DNA of 64,000 nt from positions 107,660-171,659 of the forward strand of contig DAOLES010000002.1 in assembly GCA_035326705.1 (NCBI GenBank). Reading direction: 5' to 3'. Shown one piece after another: positions 35,108 through 43,780 of this stretch (position 1 is its first letter; the number at the start of each line of letters is the position of its first letter). Below the pieces are notes generated by a model. The model worked only from the letters and a program-made list of their open reading frames with translations, was not told the origin of the DNA and searched no databases. The stretch comes from Oligoflexia bacterium (GTDB taxonomy: Bacteria > Bdellovibrionota_G > JALEGL01). Made by a program: the position numbers and the translations under genes.

Positions 35108-36526
35108 ATGAAAACATTAATGACCAAAACCCTAAGGGCCAGATTATTTATTTATTATCTGGTTCCAATTGCAGTCTTGTTGACCGGTTCGTCATGGTAT
35201 TTTTATAGTGTCGCTAAAAAAAGTTTAGATTATGAAATGAATTTACGACTTATCCATTTAGGGGAAACATTAAGCCAGCAAATTGATGCATTACAAATTA
35301 AGGCTCTACAAGATTTAGGTGAAAGCAGTAAAACACATTTACGCTTACATAAACGTTTAGCGCAGATTGTAGAGAGCAATGATTTGGCTTATATGTACCT
35401 TATAGATGCAGAAGGAAATAGTTTGGTTGATTCACGCCCAGGATATAAGCTAGGTGTAAAATATGTTGGCTTGGATATTTTTCAAAAAAGAATATCCAAT
35501 GCTTTGGCAGGTGAAGCCAGTACTGAAAATCTATATGTTTCAGACTTAGGGTCTATCCAAAAATATGCCTTTGTGCCAATTATCAACCAAGGACAAGTTC
35601 AATCGGTTATTGTTTTAAAAGCAGATGTTTTATTTTTTGCAAGCTTAAATATTTTACGTAAGAGCTTGAGCTATTTTACATTTATATGCCTATTAATGAT
35701 TGTTGTTGTGAGCAGTATTGTTTCATCTAGAATTGTTAAGCCTATAGAAAAGTTAGTAAGAAAAGCCAAAGAAATAGGTGAAGGTGTTTTAAGTAATCCA
35801 ATTAAAATTAAAGCTGATGGTGAATTGCAGTATTTGGCTAACGCTTTGGAAGATATGCGCTGCAAGATAAAACAAAGAGATCAAGAAAGAGATATGATGC
35901 TTAAGGGGATTGCGCATGAAATTAAAAATCCAATTGGTGGCATAGATTTATATGTGGATATTTTATCCAGTGATTTAAAAAATGCAGACAATTTAAAGTC
36001 CGTAGAAAAAATAGGCAAAGAGACAGCTGCCATGAAGCGTGTTGTGGATGAGTTTTTAGATTTTGCCAGAGGGATTGTTTTAGATGTAGGGGAGCACGAT
36101 GTTGATGGGTTTTTGTTGAGATGCAGTGAATCTTTTGAACGTGAACTTAAAGAGAAAAAAATTGTTATGCAAGTTAACCCCCATGGCTACAAGTGGACCT
36201 TTGACCAACATTATATCAAGCGTGTTGTACTCAATTTAATGAGAAATGCTCTGGATGCTGTAGAGCCTGAGAAAGGGAAGATTGTTGTTGATTCAAAGTT
36301 AGAAAAAAACACTTTGTATATTACAATTGAAGATAACGGTAAGGGGATCTTAAAACAAAACTTAAATGAGATATACAAACCTTTCTTTACCAGTAAAGCA
36401 CAAGGTATGGGCTTGGGCCTGGCCTTTTGTAAAAAAATCATTGAAAAACATGGCGGTATTATTGATATACAGTCTGAGTATGAAGAAGGGACTGTGGTGA
36501 AAGTGAGTTTACCCAAACATGGCTAA
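35108..36526 (+). CDS. Membrane sensor histidine kinase
   Basis: A 472-residue kinase. A transmembrane helix near residues 13-30 (LFIYYLVPIAVLLTGSSW) and another near 185-205 flank a periplasmic cache-like sensor domain with YLIDAEGNSLVDSRPG. A HAMP follows (SSRIVKPIEKLVRKAKEIG), then HisKA with GIAHEIKNPIGGIDLYVDIL (phospho-accepting His), and HATPase_c with the N-box NLMRNALDAVEP, DNGKGI and the G2 box GMGLGLAFCKKIIEKHGG. It overlaps the response regulator by 8 nt, so they are a cognate pair. The ligand is unknown. Confidence 0.93.
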   Translation: MKTLMTKTLRARLFIYYLVPIAVLLTGSSWYFYSVAKKSLDYEMNLRLIHLGETLSQQIDALQIKALQDLGESSKTHLRLHKRLAQIVESNDLAYMYLIDAEGNSLVDSRPGYKLGVKYVGLDIFQKRISNALAGEASTENLYVSDLGSIQKYAFVPIINQGQVQSVIVLKADVLFFASLNILRKSLSYFTFICLLMIVVVSSIVSSRIVKPIEKLVRKAKEIGEGVLSNPIKIKADGELQYLANALEDMRCKIKQRDQERDMMLKGIAHEIKNPIGGIDLYVDILSSDLKNADNLKSVEKIGKETAAMKRVVDEFLDFARGIVLDVGEHDVDGFLLRCSESFERELKEKKIVMQVNPHGYKWTFDQHYIKRVVLNLMRNALDAVEPEKGKIVVDSKLEKNTLYITIEDNGKGILKQNLNEIYKPFFTSKAQGMGLGLAFCKKIIEKHGGIIDIQSEYEEGTVVKVSLPKHG

Positions 36527-36884
36527 GATATTAATTATTGAAGATAATAGTACCATGGGTGAAGGTATGTTAGAAATTCTACAAAAAGAAGGGCATCTTG
36601 TAGATTTAGCGTATCAAGGGGAACAAGGAGTTATTTTAATTAAACGCCATCAATATGATCTTATCTTTTGTGATATGCGCTTACCAGACATGAGTGGCCT
36701 TGAGGTGTTGGCTGAGCACCAAAGTAGTAAGAGCAAAGCTAAGTTTGTGTTTATTACGGCCTTTGGCAATATTGAGCTTGCTGTAGAATGCATTAAAAAA
36801 GGTGCCTATGATTTTATCCCTAAGCCATTTACACCCAATGTTTTGCGTGAAAAAGTAATTGAATACACACAAAAAAAAGAATAA
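36519..36884 (+). CDS. Single-domain response regulator (NtrC-type REC only)
   Basis: 121 residues forming only a receiver domain: ILIIEDNSTMGEGM (acidic pocket), DLIFCDMRLPDMSG with the phospho-accepting Asp, FVFITAFGNIELAVECIKKGAYDFIPKPF with the Thr switch and conserved Lys. The sequence is closest to receivers of NtrC-family regulators, yet no AAA+ or DNA-binding domain follows and the next gene is unrelated. It may act by protein contact, as CheY or Spo0F do, or pass phosphate onward. Translationally coupled to the kinase. Confidence 0.9.
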   Translation: MAKILIIEDNSTMGEGMLEILQKEGHLVDLAYQGEQGVILIKRHQYDLIFCDMRLPDMSGLEVLAEHQSSKSKAKFVFITAFGNIELAVECIKKGAYDFIPKPFTPNVLREKVIEYTQKKE

Positions 36885-36982
36885 ACTACTGAAAATATTG
36901 GCTTTTCAATCTTTTCTAAATAAGAATGAATCTGTAGCTTTGGGCTTTTTTATGATAAAATAGATAAGTACAGGTTAAGTTT

Positions 36983-37957
36983 ATGGTTTATTTTTATAAA
37001 ATCACTCTATTGAACATTATTTTTGCCATTACGCTTGGTATGGCGCAAGGACCTACTATTGTCACTGAACAACTTCCCACGTCAGTCAGACATGAGTTAG
37101 CTGAACTAGAGTTAAGACAAAAAAAATATGAAAAACACTGTCAAGTATTGGATGAAGAAGAAGAGGTGTTTAAGCATTACCATAGAGCCATTAAAAAACT
37201 CAAAGACGCGTCTGACATTGTTTCCACTATTAAACTTAATCACCAATATCAAATTTTTCAAGCGCAAGCCAAGAGCTTAGAAGAGCTCAGAAACAAAAAG
37301 AAACTGGCCAAACAAGCTTTAGAAGAACAGCGAGATGCGTTATTAGAAAGTATTGACCTGCAACTTAATGATAGCAAACGCGCCCAGGTCAAAGCCAAAG
37401 ATGTAACCCAGGGGCAAGTCAAAATCTTAACAGCATTGTATGAGCGTTACAGTAAAAAAGATATTGGTTTAAATCATGAAGAACCCATAGCCATTCCTGA
37501 TGATTTAGACCCAGAAAGCGTTTTAGCCCTTGAAGATTTATTAGCCGGAATGAATAAGAAAATTGCTATGGTTGAAAGTAGTTTAAAAAATATTCGTCGC
37601 AAGCAATTTATCAATACATCCCTGATGGACACCTTAGAAGAAGAGTCTTTTTTTTCTGAAAGCCAATTTATCCATTCTGGTAATCAAGATCGTTCTGATG
37701 TCTTTGGAGTAAATGCATTAAATGGTTCAGGAAATAATCAGCAAAACCCAGGCAACAATCCAGAAACTCCAGACACCTTGCTGAATGATAGCAGTCAAAG
37801 AGATATCAGCAGCATTGAAGCAAAGCGATTGACACAAAAACAAAATTTTTCACAAAATGATGCTTTGTTAAACCAGAGCATTGAAGCCTTAGAGTCTAAG
37901 TTGATCTTTCTACAAGCGGAACGCCTAAAAATTCTTAATGAGCTTAATAAACAATAA
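36983..37957 (+). CDS. Secreted coiled-coil protein
   Basis: A signal peptide (VYFYKITLLNIIFAITLGMAQ) is followed by about 300 residues of mainly heptad-rich helix (LAELELRQKKYEKHCQVLDE, LEELRNKKKLAKQALEEQRD). A Gly/Asn/Gln-rich linker lies near residues 245-265, and a final coiled coil (LNQSIEALESKLIFLQAER) ends the protein. No family recognised. It overlaps the following barrel gene by 20 nt, so the two are coupled and may form an envelope complex, with this protein as periplasmic spacer. Confidence 0.72.
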   Translation: MVYFYKITLLNIIFAITLGMAQGPTIVTEQLPTSVRHELAELELRQKKYEKHCQVLDEEEEVFKHYHRAIKKLKDASDIVSTIKLNHQYQIFQAQAKSLEELRNKKKLAKQALEEQRDALLESIDLQLNDSKRAQVKAKDVTQGQVKILTALYERYSKKDIGLNHEEPIAIPDDLDPESVLALEDLLAGMNKKIAMVESSLKNIRRKQFINTSLMDTLEEESFFSESQFIHSGNQDRSDVFGVNALNGSGNNQQNPGNNPETPDTLLNDSSQRDISSIEAKRLTQKQNFSQNDALLNQSIEALESKLIFLQAERLKILNELNKQ

Positions 37958-39005
37958 AATCAAGCAAATATTTTGCTCTGTGTGTCTGTTGTTAAGCGTT
38001 TTTCTGTTGCAAAATACAAGTATGGCCAATGAACAGTTTGTTCAATTTGGCTTTGAATATGATTCCAATGTGTATAAAAATTTTGGGTCAAAAAAAGATG
38101 ATTTTGTTTTAAGAGGACATTACATGTCTAGAAAGAAAATTTTCAATAAAGAAAATTTTCAAGGCCAGTTTCATTATCAGCAAGGGGTCAAAAAATTCAT
38201 TCAGGAAGAAAATCAAGATCAATTGATTCAATCTTTTAGTTTATCAACGCAATATGAGAAAAATGATTTTACTTTTGAATGGCGACCATCATTAAAAGTT
38301 TTGATTGAACGTAAATCAGAGTTATCTAACGCGTACGATATTGAAGAAAACTATGTTCTGCCAGCATTGCACATGCGTGCCATGTATAAACATAATAATA
38401 CCCGATATATTTTTGAACCAGGAGTAAGGCTGTTTCAGTTTTATGCCAATGATGATTTTAGCAATGTCAGTGAATGGTTAAGGTTGGCAGTAGAGCATCG
38501 TTTAAATCAATATCTTCATGTAGGTGCTAGCTATCTCTTTTCATTGGAGCAGTTTTTAGATGTTGACCGTCAAGATAGCAATCATGATATAGGTTTTTTT
38601 ATTGAGTATCCGTTCAAACCCAACTTAAAATTAAGTTATACTTTTGCTGATTCAAACTCTTCAATTGATCGATTTTCTTTTGTAAAACATCAAATGATGT
38701 TTCGTTTATTTTATGATTTGGGTGAGCGGCCTAGTGGGATTCCGTATGTAAGTATTTATGTTTCTGGTATTGTTCAGTGGAACAAGTTTCCTAGCGTTTT
38801 TGACTTTGACGATGAAGGACAGCGTTTTTTATTGACTGAGTCAGAAGGGCAAACCTTCAACTCTTATGCAGGCAAAATCAGTTATCATATGTCTCCCAAA
38901 CAGCATTTAGAGCTAAAATACACCAGTTTTTCCAATGACTTAAGCTCACAGCAGCTGAATTATGACCGTTCTATTTATTATATAGGCTTTAAACAATCTT
39001 TCTAA
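37938..39005 (+). CDS. Predicted outer-membrane beta-barrel protein
   Basis: 355 residues. A signal peptide (IFCSVCLLLSVFLLQNTSMA) is followed by strands of alternating pattern (VQFGFEYDSNVYKNF, WLRLAVEHRLNQYLHVGASY, LKLSYTFADSNS, SIYYIGFKQSF) and a terminal Phe. The FEYDSNV start resembles surface-lipoprotein-assembly or polysaccharide-export barrels but I cannot name a family. Coupled to the coiled-coil protein upstream. Confidence 0.72.
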   Translation: MSLINNKIKQIFCSVCLLLSVFLLQNTSMANEQFVQFGFEYDSNVYKNFGSKKDDFVLRGHYMSRKKIFNKENFQGQFHYQQGVKKFIQEENQDQLIQSFSLSTQYEKNDFTFEWRPSLKVLIERKSELSNAYDIEENYVLPALHMRAMYKHNNTRYIFEPGVRLFQFYANDDFSNVSEWLRLAVEHRLNQYLHVGASYLFSLEQFLDVDRQDSNHDIGFFIEYPFKPNLKLSYTFADSNSSIDRFSFVKHQMMFRLFYDLGERPSGIPYVSIYVSGIVQWNKFPSVFDFDDEGQRFLLTESEGQTFNSYAGKISYHMSPKQHLELKYTSFSNDLSSQQLNYDRSIYYIGFKQSF

Positions 39006-39092
39006 GGCTTAATTTCCTAAAAAATTTTACTTGATAAATTATTATTTATATATATAGAGTGTTATATAAAGATAATAATTTTTAATATATAT

Positions 39093-39098
39093 GGAGGG
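39093..39098 (+). promoter_or_regulatory. Strong Shine-Dalgarno
   Basis: GGAGGG, 3 nt before the ATG at 39102. It is one of the few strong ribosome binding sites in the window. Confidence 0.7.
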
Positions 39099-39101
39099 AA
39101 A

Positions 39102-39533
39102 ATGAAAAAAATAAAACTAATTTTTGGTTTGATGATTGTTTATTTTGGGGCAACCCAGGCCGGTGAATATGTAAATTGTTCGGATCATATCATTGGCAGA
39201 CAAGAAAATGTGGAGTTTTTTTGTGGGGCTGAAGTGATATCGATCTTAGATATTGAATATAAAGATTTTGAAAGTCATAATATTCATGCCGATCTTTTAG
39301 CTTGTTTACGGCAAATCGGAGTTAACAATAAGCCAGTTTTGCTAGTAACAGATTCTGATAAAATTGATTTTTCCTTTAATCAAGGAGTATATCATATAGT
39401 TAATTTGTTTCCACTACAAAAAACTTTTATTTCTGGAGATGAGAGAGGTGCAGTGTTCAATACATTGCAATGCGTTAAGAAAAAGTCAGAAAAAGAGCAA
39501 TACCCAAGGACATTAAGACTTGAAAAAAACTAA
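39102..39533 (+). CDS. Small secreted protein of unknown function
   Basis: 143 residues with a signal peptide (KKIKLIFGLMIVYFGATQA) and four Cys in the mature part (YVNCSD, FFCGAE, LLACLR, LQCVKK), probably two disulfides. A strong ribosome binding site supports the gene. No family recognised. It ends 6 nt from the convergent rpe gene. Confidence 0.7.
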   Translation: MKKIKLIFGLMIVYFGATQAGEYVNCSDHIIGRQENVEFFCGAEVISILDIEYKDFESHNIHADLLACLRQIGVNNKPVLLVTDSDKIDFSFNQGVYHIVNLFPLQKTFISGDERGAVFNTLQCVKKKSEKEQYPRTLRLEKN

Positions 39534-39539
39534 AATCAG

Positions 39540-40199
39540 TTAAACTTTTAGTGCTTGTATCGCTTTAGAATAGTTTTGAAGTTTATCATGAAAAACTGCT
39601 GAGCCGGCTACCAGACATTGGGCGCCGGCTTTTTTTATTTGAGCAACTGTTTCAATGTTTACACCACCATCCACTTGCAAAATAATGTTTTTGCCACTTT
39701 GTTTAATTAGCTCTGCTGCATTTGCAATTTTTTGGGTCATGGCAGGAATGTAACTCTGACCACCAAAACCTGGATTTACGGTCATCAATAATAATAAGTC
39801 TAAATCGTCCATCACATGTTCAATAAAGGACAGTGGTGTAGAAGGAGTTAAGGATACGCCAGCCTTTAGGCCCAAGTCTTTGATAGCGCGTAAACAGCGT
39901 TGAATATGTGGGGTGGCTTCAGCATGAATGGTCAAGCCATTTGCACCAGCTTTGGCAAAAGGTTCAAGCCATTGTTCTGGCTGGTTTACCATTAAATGCA
40001 CATCTAAATACAAATCACTGCATTGTTTAATGGAGTCAAGAATCATGGGACCCATGGTTAAATTGGGAACAAAATGACCGTCCATGACATCAATGTGTAG
40101 CCAATCCGCACCAGCCTCTTCAACGGCTTTGATTTCTTGGCCTAAAATAGAAAAATCAGCGGATAGAATAGAAGGGGCAATAAGAACTTGTTTGGACAT
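39540..40199 (-). CDS. rpe: Ribulose-phosphate 3-epimerase
   Basis: Interconverts ribulose-5-P and xylulose-5-P in the pentose phosphate pathway. A 219-residue TIM barrel with APSILSADFSILGQEI, ADWLHIDVMDGHFVPNLTMGP (metal ligands and catalytic Asp), DVHLMV, MTVNPGFGGQSYIP and LQVDGGVN with the second catalytic Asp. It lies 69 nt downstream of fmt. Confidence 0.96.
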   Translation of the reverse strand: MSKQVLIAPSILSADFSILGQEIKAVEEAGADWLHIDVMDGHFVPNLTMGPMILDSIKQCSDLYLDVHLMVNQPEQWLEPFAKAGANGLTIHAEATPHIQRCLRAIKDLGLKAGVSLTPSTPLSFIEHVMDDLDLLLLMTVNPGFGGQSYIPAMTQKIANAAELIKQSGKNIILQVDGGVNIETVAQIKKAGAQCLVAGSAVFHDKLQNYSKAIQALKV

Positions 40200-40268
40200 G
40201 GGCTTTACATACTACGAAGCTGAAAAAAATTAAAGCTTTCACTGACCGGATAAGCGGATCTTTAACAA

Positions 40269-41225
40269 CTACTGCCAACGATCTATATTTTTGTTTTTGT
40301 ATCCGGCAAGAAAGGCTTGAATGGGCACTTGTTTTTTACCCGGCATTTGCACTTCTAAGATTTCCAACCAAGCATCAGCCGTTTTAACCCAGAGTTGTTT
40401 TTTACCATAAATAAGCTGGCCACCGGTATAATTGTTTTGGGTTAATAAATGCTCAGGGGGATCAGATAACTGACTGTGTAAAATTTTAATTCTATTCTGG
40501 CCATCAGAGCAAAAAGCACCGGGCCAAAGATGAAAAGCGCGAATAAGATTGTGAATATCCAAACTGGGTTTTTTCCAATTAATTTGTGCTTCTTCAACTT
40601 TAATTGGCGGACAAAAACTGGCTTGAGCATGGTTTTGCTGTTCAAAATGAGCCTTGTCCTGATCAATCAAGTCTAGGGCTTTAACAATAGACTCTGCGCC
40701 TAGGCTAGACAGTTGCTGTGATAAGTCTTCAAAACGCATGTTGGGACCGATATCTATAGCAGCTTGATACATGACATCACCAGCATCCAATTCTTCTACC
40801 AATTGCATGATAGAGATGCCTGTTTGTTGGTCACCATATTGTAAAGATCTCTGAATAGGGGAAGCTCCACGCCATTTGGGCAGTAAAGAAGCGTGAACGT
40901 TGAGGGTATAAGGACAAATACTTAGGTGTCTTGATGTAAAGATTCTACCAAAGGCAACAACAACAAAGATATCAGCTTTAAATTGCTCCAACTGAGTATA
41001 AAAAGCTTCGGTTTTAATTTTTTTGGGTTGAAGGTAAGGAATGTTTTGCTGTTGGCAATACACTTTAATTGCTGGAGCTGCCAATTGCTTGCCTCTGCCT
41101 TTGGGTTTATCTGGCTGAGTGATGACCTGAACTATATCCCTGCCAGACTCTATAATAGCCTGTAAGCAAGGGACAGCGAAATCTGGAGTCCCAAAAAATA
41201 CAATGCGTTGAGTTTTAGGATGCAA
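40269..41225 (-). CDS. fmt: Methionyl-tRNA formyltransferase
   Basis: Formylates initiator Met-tRNA using 10-formyl-THF. 318 residues with VFFGTPDFAVPCLQAI, VHASLLPKWRGASPIQRS (the SLLP loop and catalytic His) and ELDAGDVMYQ, plus a C-terminal OB-like domain. The start is TTG at 41225, because no ATG precedes the conserved N-terminal strand. It follows def with a 4-nt gap; def and fmt act at the two ends of the formyl-Met cycle. Confidence 0.95.
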   Translation of the reverse strand: MHPKTQRIVFFGTPDFAVPCLQAIIESGRDIVQVITQPDKPKGRGKQLAAPAIKVYCQQQNIPYLQPKKIKTEAFYTQLEQFKADIFVVVAFGRIFTSRHLSICPYTLNVHASLLPKWRGASPIQRSLQYGDQQTGISIMQLVEELDAGDVMYQAAIDIGPNMRFEDLSQQLSSLGAESIVKALDLIDQDKAHFEQQNHAQASFCPPIKVEEAQINWKKPSLDIHNLIRAFHLWPGAFCSDGQNRIKILHSQLSDPPEHLLTQNNYTGGQLIYGKKQLWVKTADAWLEILEVQMPGKKQVPIQAFLAGYKNKNIDRWQ

Positions 41226-41229
41226 AGAA

Positions 41230-41730
41230 TTATACCTTATTGGAGACTTGTTTTTTGTACAAGTCGCGTTTCATGGAACTGACATAGTTGACTAACAATT
41301 TACCGTCCAAGTGATCAATTTCATGCTGAATACAAATGGCAAACAAACCATCGGCTTCAAGGATGATTTTTTCTCCTTGTGGTGTATAGGCTTCTAGGGT
41401 GATTTCTTTGGCTCGATCAACTTCAACATAAAATTCAGGCAAGCTTAAACAGCCTTCTTCTATTTTGGCTTCTCCACGCTTTTCTTTGATGACGGGGTTG
41501 CAAAAAGCAAAAAACTCACCCTCATCTTCTTCACTTTCAGGGATTTGAATGACAATCAAGCGTTTTAAAATACCTATTTGTGGGGCGGCTAAACCAATGC
41601 CATTTTCATGCAACATGGTTTCGTGCATGTCTTCTACAAGGATCTGTAATTCCTCATCAAATACCTCAACATCTTGTGAGCGCTTCAATAAAGTTGGATT
41701 TGGAAATGTTAATACTTCTCGTAAAGCCAT
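41230..41730 (-). CDS. def: Peptide deformylase
   Basis: Removes the formyl group from nascent proteins. 166 residues with the three metal motifs: GIGLAAPQIG, EEGCLSLPE (Cys ligand) and IQHEIDHLDGK (HExxH). An acidic insertion (ESEEDEGEFF) lies between the first two. Operon partner of fmt. Confidence 0.96.
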   Translation of the reverse strand: MALREVLTFPNPTLLKRSQDVEVFDEELQILVEDMHETMLHENGIGLAAPQIGILKRLIVIQIPESEEDEGEFFAFCNPVIKEKRGEAKIEEGCLSLPEFYVEVDRAKEITLEAYTPQGEKIILEADGLFAICIQHEIDHLDGKLLVNYVSSMKRDLYKKQVSNKV

Positions 41731-41810
41731 GCGGGCTATGTATCACAAAAAGTGAGCATTTACACGACCCTAATTTAATTTTAGGTGAATAACTGAGGCA
41801 GCAAAGGCGG

Positions 41811-42494
41811 CTACTTTCTTTTTTGATAGCTCAGAATGCTTTTGAAATAGAGTAATAAATCTTCTTTACGCTTATCAGAAAGTTTAATCAATTTTATACC
41901 AACACCCTTGAGATGTTCAGATTGTTTTAAATGAACCACTTCCCCATGAACCAAAAACTTTCTTTTGGTAGAAGGATGAATGATGTTGATTTTTACCTTA
42001 TCAGCCAAATTAAAGTCATTGAGGTGCTCAGTTTTGATAAACAAGCCTCCCATACTAATATTATGGGTTAAAGCTTGATGAGAGTAGTCCTTGGAGGAGA
42101 GCTCAATGTCTAAGTCTATTTGTGCTCTAGGATATTTACGACAACCTAAGCCTTTGCCTTTAAACAGTTGTAAAAGCATGCTTTCAAAATTTTTAGAGTA
42201 TCGGGGATCAATTTTATTGAATGCCACGGCAAGTCCAGCGGGTTTGTCCATCTGATTCATGGGGTTTACTCTAACCACAACACCTTTTAATTTGAAAAAT
42301 TGATCGTCTTCGGCCAAAGCAATTTTTAAGCTCAGTTTTTCTCCGACTTTTGCAAAAGGAAATAAAGTTTTTAAGAAAATCCCTGTTTTACTTAAATCAC
42401 CTGTTACAGTGTGAATTTGCTCTTCCCCTTGCAAGATGACTTGAACTTTGGCTTCAATGCGAGGTTTACTGCGTTTTTCTTTTACTTTTTTCAT
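41811..42494 (-). CDS. Tandem PilZ-domain protein (predicted c-di-GMP receptor)
   Basis: 227 residues with two PilZ domains. The first has RSKPRIEAKV (RxxxR) and GDLSKTGIFLKT (DxSxxG). The second has CRKYPRAQIDLD (RxxxR) and HNISMGGLFIKTE (NxSxxG). Both keep the arginines and the SxxG turn that bind cyclic di-GMP, so both could bind. There is no output domain or membrane segment. A 36-residue membrane peptide is encoded 3 nt upstream. Confidence 0.9.
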   Translation of the reverse strand: MKKVKEKRSKPRIEAKVQVILQGEEQIHTVTGDLSKTGIFLKTLFPFAKVGEKLSLKIALAEDDQFFKLKGVVVRVNPMNQMDKPAGLAVAFNKIDPRYSKNFESMLLQLFKGKGLGCRKYPRAQIDLDIELSSKDYSHQALTHNISMGGLFIKTEHLNDFNLADKVKINIIHPSTKRKFLVHGEVVHLKQSEHLKGVGIKLIKLSDKRKEDLLLYFKSILSYQKRK

Positions 42495-42497
42495 ATC

Positions 42498-42608
42498 TTA
42501 AAAAATGGGGAAAAGTACATTGATTAAAGAATACAAAGCTACAATACATAGAGCAAATATTGAAATAGCAATGATTTTTGGGTCAATTTTTAAAAACATC
42601 GGAGTCAT
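42498..42608 (-). CDS. 36-residue single-pass membrane peptide upstream of the PilZ gene
   Basis: The ATG at 42608 opens 36 codons: MTPMFLKIDPKIIAISIFAL and then a continued hydrophobic stretch ending VLFPIF. The helix of about 22 residues after a charged turn is what a real small membrane protein looks like. The stop lies 3 nt before the PilZ start, so coupled translation is likely. No good ribosome binding site is visible, and an internal ATG at codon 4 could be the start. No similarity known to me. Confidence 0.4.
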   Translation of the reverse strand: MTPMFLKIDPKIIAISIFALCIVALYSLINVLFPIF

Positions 42609-42707
42609 TATATACATTAAGTCAATTTAAGTCAGTTTTTTTACCATCATATGCCTTCATTGCGGATGCTTAGATGACTACCAGTGAGATATCTATAGTT
42701 CTGATGA

Positions 42708-43151
42708 TTATCGATAACCCTTGTCATAAGGATAGTCTGGAGACACAAACTCTTTTTTTAAATACCATTCACCAGAAACATAAGAGTAAAATAGTATTTC
42801 TCCAAAATATGAAATGTGCATTGATTTGTAATCTTCTATTTCATCAGATAAATTGAGTTCAACGGTGGAATTATAGGATTCAAGAGCAGTATCTTTACTG
42901 CATTCTTCCAAACAAGAATGAATATGAGGGCAATAATAGTCATCAACCAGCAGAATTGTTTTTGCAGGGTTACCTGTATTTAATTCTTGAACATAAAAAC
43001 AACGCTTAGGGGAGCTTTTTTCAGACATGCCAGAGGCTATTTGCACACGCAGCAAGTAGTCCTGATAAGCAGTGTTTTTTTGAGCAAAGCTTAACGTGTA
43101 GCTCATCAGAAGTATTGTGTAAAATAGGGTCAGTTTTTTATTGAATAGCAT
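42708..43151 (-). CDS. Small secreted Cys-containing protein, paralogue of the next gene
   Basis: 147 residues. A signal peptide (LFNKKLTLFYTILLMSYTLSFAQ) precedes a mature domain with SPKRCFYVQEL, a CPHIHSCLEEC cluster, and GEWYLKKEFVSPDYPYDKGY at the end. The order KRCF, then CP...C, then G(E/L)W plus Pro/Asp/Tyr matches the gene at 43272, so the two arose by duplication. Function unknown; disulfides are likely. Confidence 0.68.
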   Translation of the reverse strand: MLFNKKLTLFYTILLMSYTLSFAQKNTAYQDYLLRVQIASGMSEKSSPKRCFYVQELNTGNPAKTILLVDDYYCPHIHSCLEECSKDTALESYNSTVELNLSDEIEDYKSMHISYFGEILFYSYVSGEWYLKKEFVSPDYPYDKGYR

Positions 43152-43271
43152 TATGAATGAACCTTAGCATTGTTTTGCATTGCATAATAATTAACATTTT
43201 TAAACTCACTATTAGTTGTAATTATGCACATAGGACAGTTGAGTATTGTTTAGCTTTTTTAAAGCAAACAT

Positions 43272-43706
43272 TTAATATTTAGAGCCATCATAAAAATTTT
43301 TAGCAACCTCTTCTTGGAAAGTTGGGTCATAGTACATGCGTTCATCATCGTAAGGAGGTAGTATAATGTATTCCCAAAGCCCATTTTCATCCATGCGCAG
43401 TTCACCATCAAGATAAGAGACAGTTTTGCTGTAACCATTGTAATAGGCTAAGGATTCAATTCTAAACAGGGCTCCTGTAAAAGAACATTGATAACAAGGA
43501 AGTTCTTTGGGGCATGAAAAATCTAAAATACGGGCTTGTTGAGGAGATGAATTTTCAATTGGAATGATATCAAAACAACGTTTAACTGTTCCATGATTAT
43601 AGATATCTTCAAGGTAACTTGGGTAATGGCTATAATCAGACTGAGCTTGCACAAAATTTGAAAAAAAACAGAATATCATTAAAAACAGAAAATTTCTCCC
43701 TAACAT
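43272..43706 (-). CDS. Small secreted Cys-containing protein, paralogue of the previous gene
   Basis: 144 residues. A signal peptide (NFLFLMIFCFFSNFVQAQ) is followed by VKRCFDIIPIEN, FSCPKELPCYQC, and GLWEYIILPPYDDERMY. It shares the cysteine layout and the C-terminal Trp/Tyr/Asp-rich segment with the gene at 42708, from which it is 120 nt away. Family unknown. Confidence 0.68.
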   Translation of the reverse strand: MLGRNFLFLMIFCFFSNFVQAQSDYSHYPSYLEDIYNHGTVKRCFDIIPIENSSPQQARILDFSCPKELPCYQCSFTGALFRIESLAYYNGYSKTVSYLDGELRMDENGLWEYIILPPYDDERMYYDPTFQEEVAKNFYDGSKY

Positions 43707-43780
43707 AAGTTTTGCATAGCATGAGATAGAGATTAATTTAAATTAATAATTTTTTTAAAATGATTAATCAATTTAATTAT

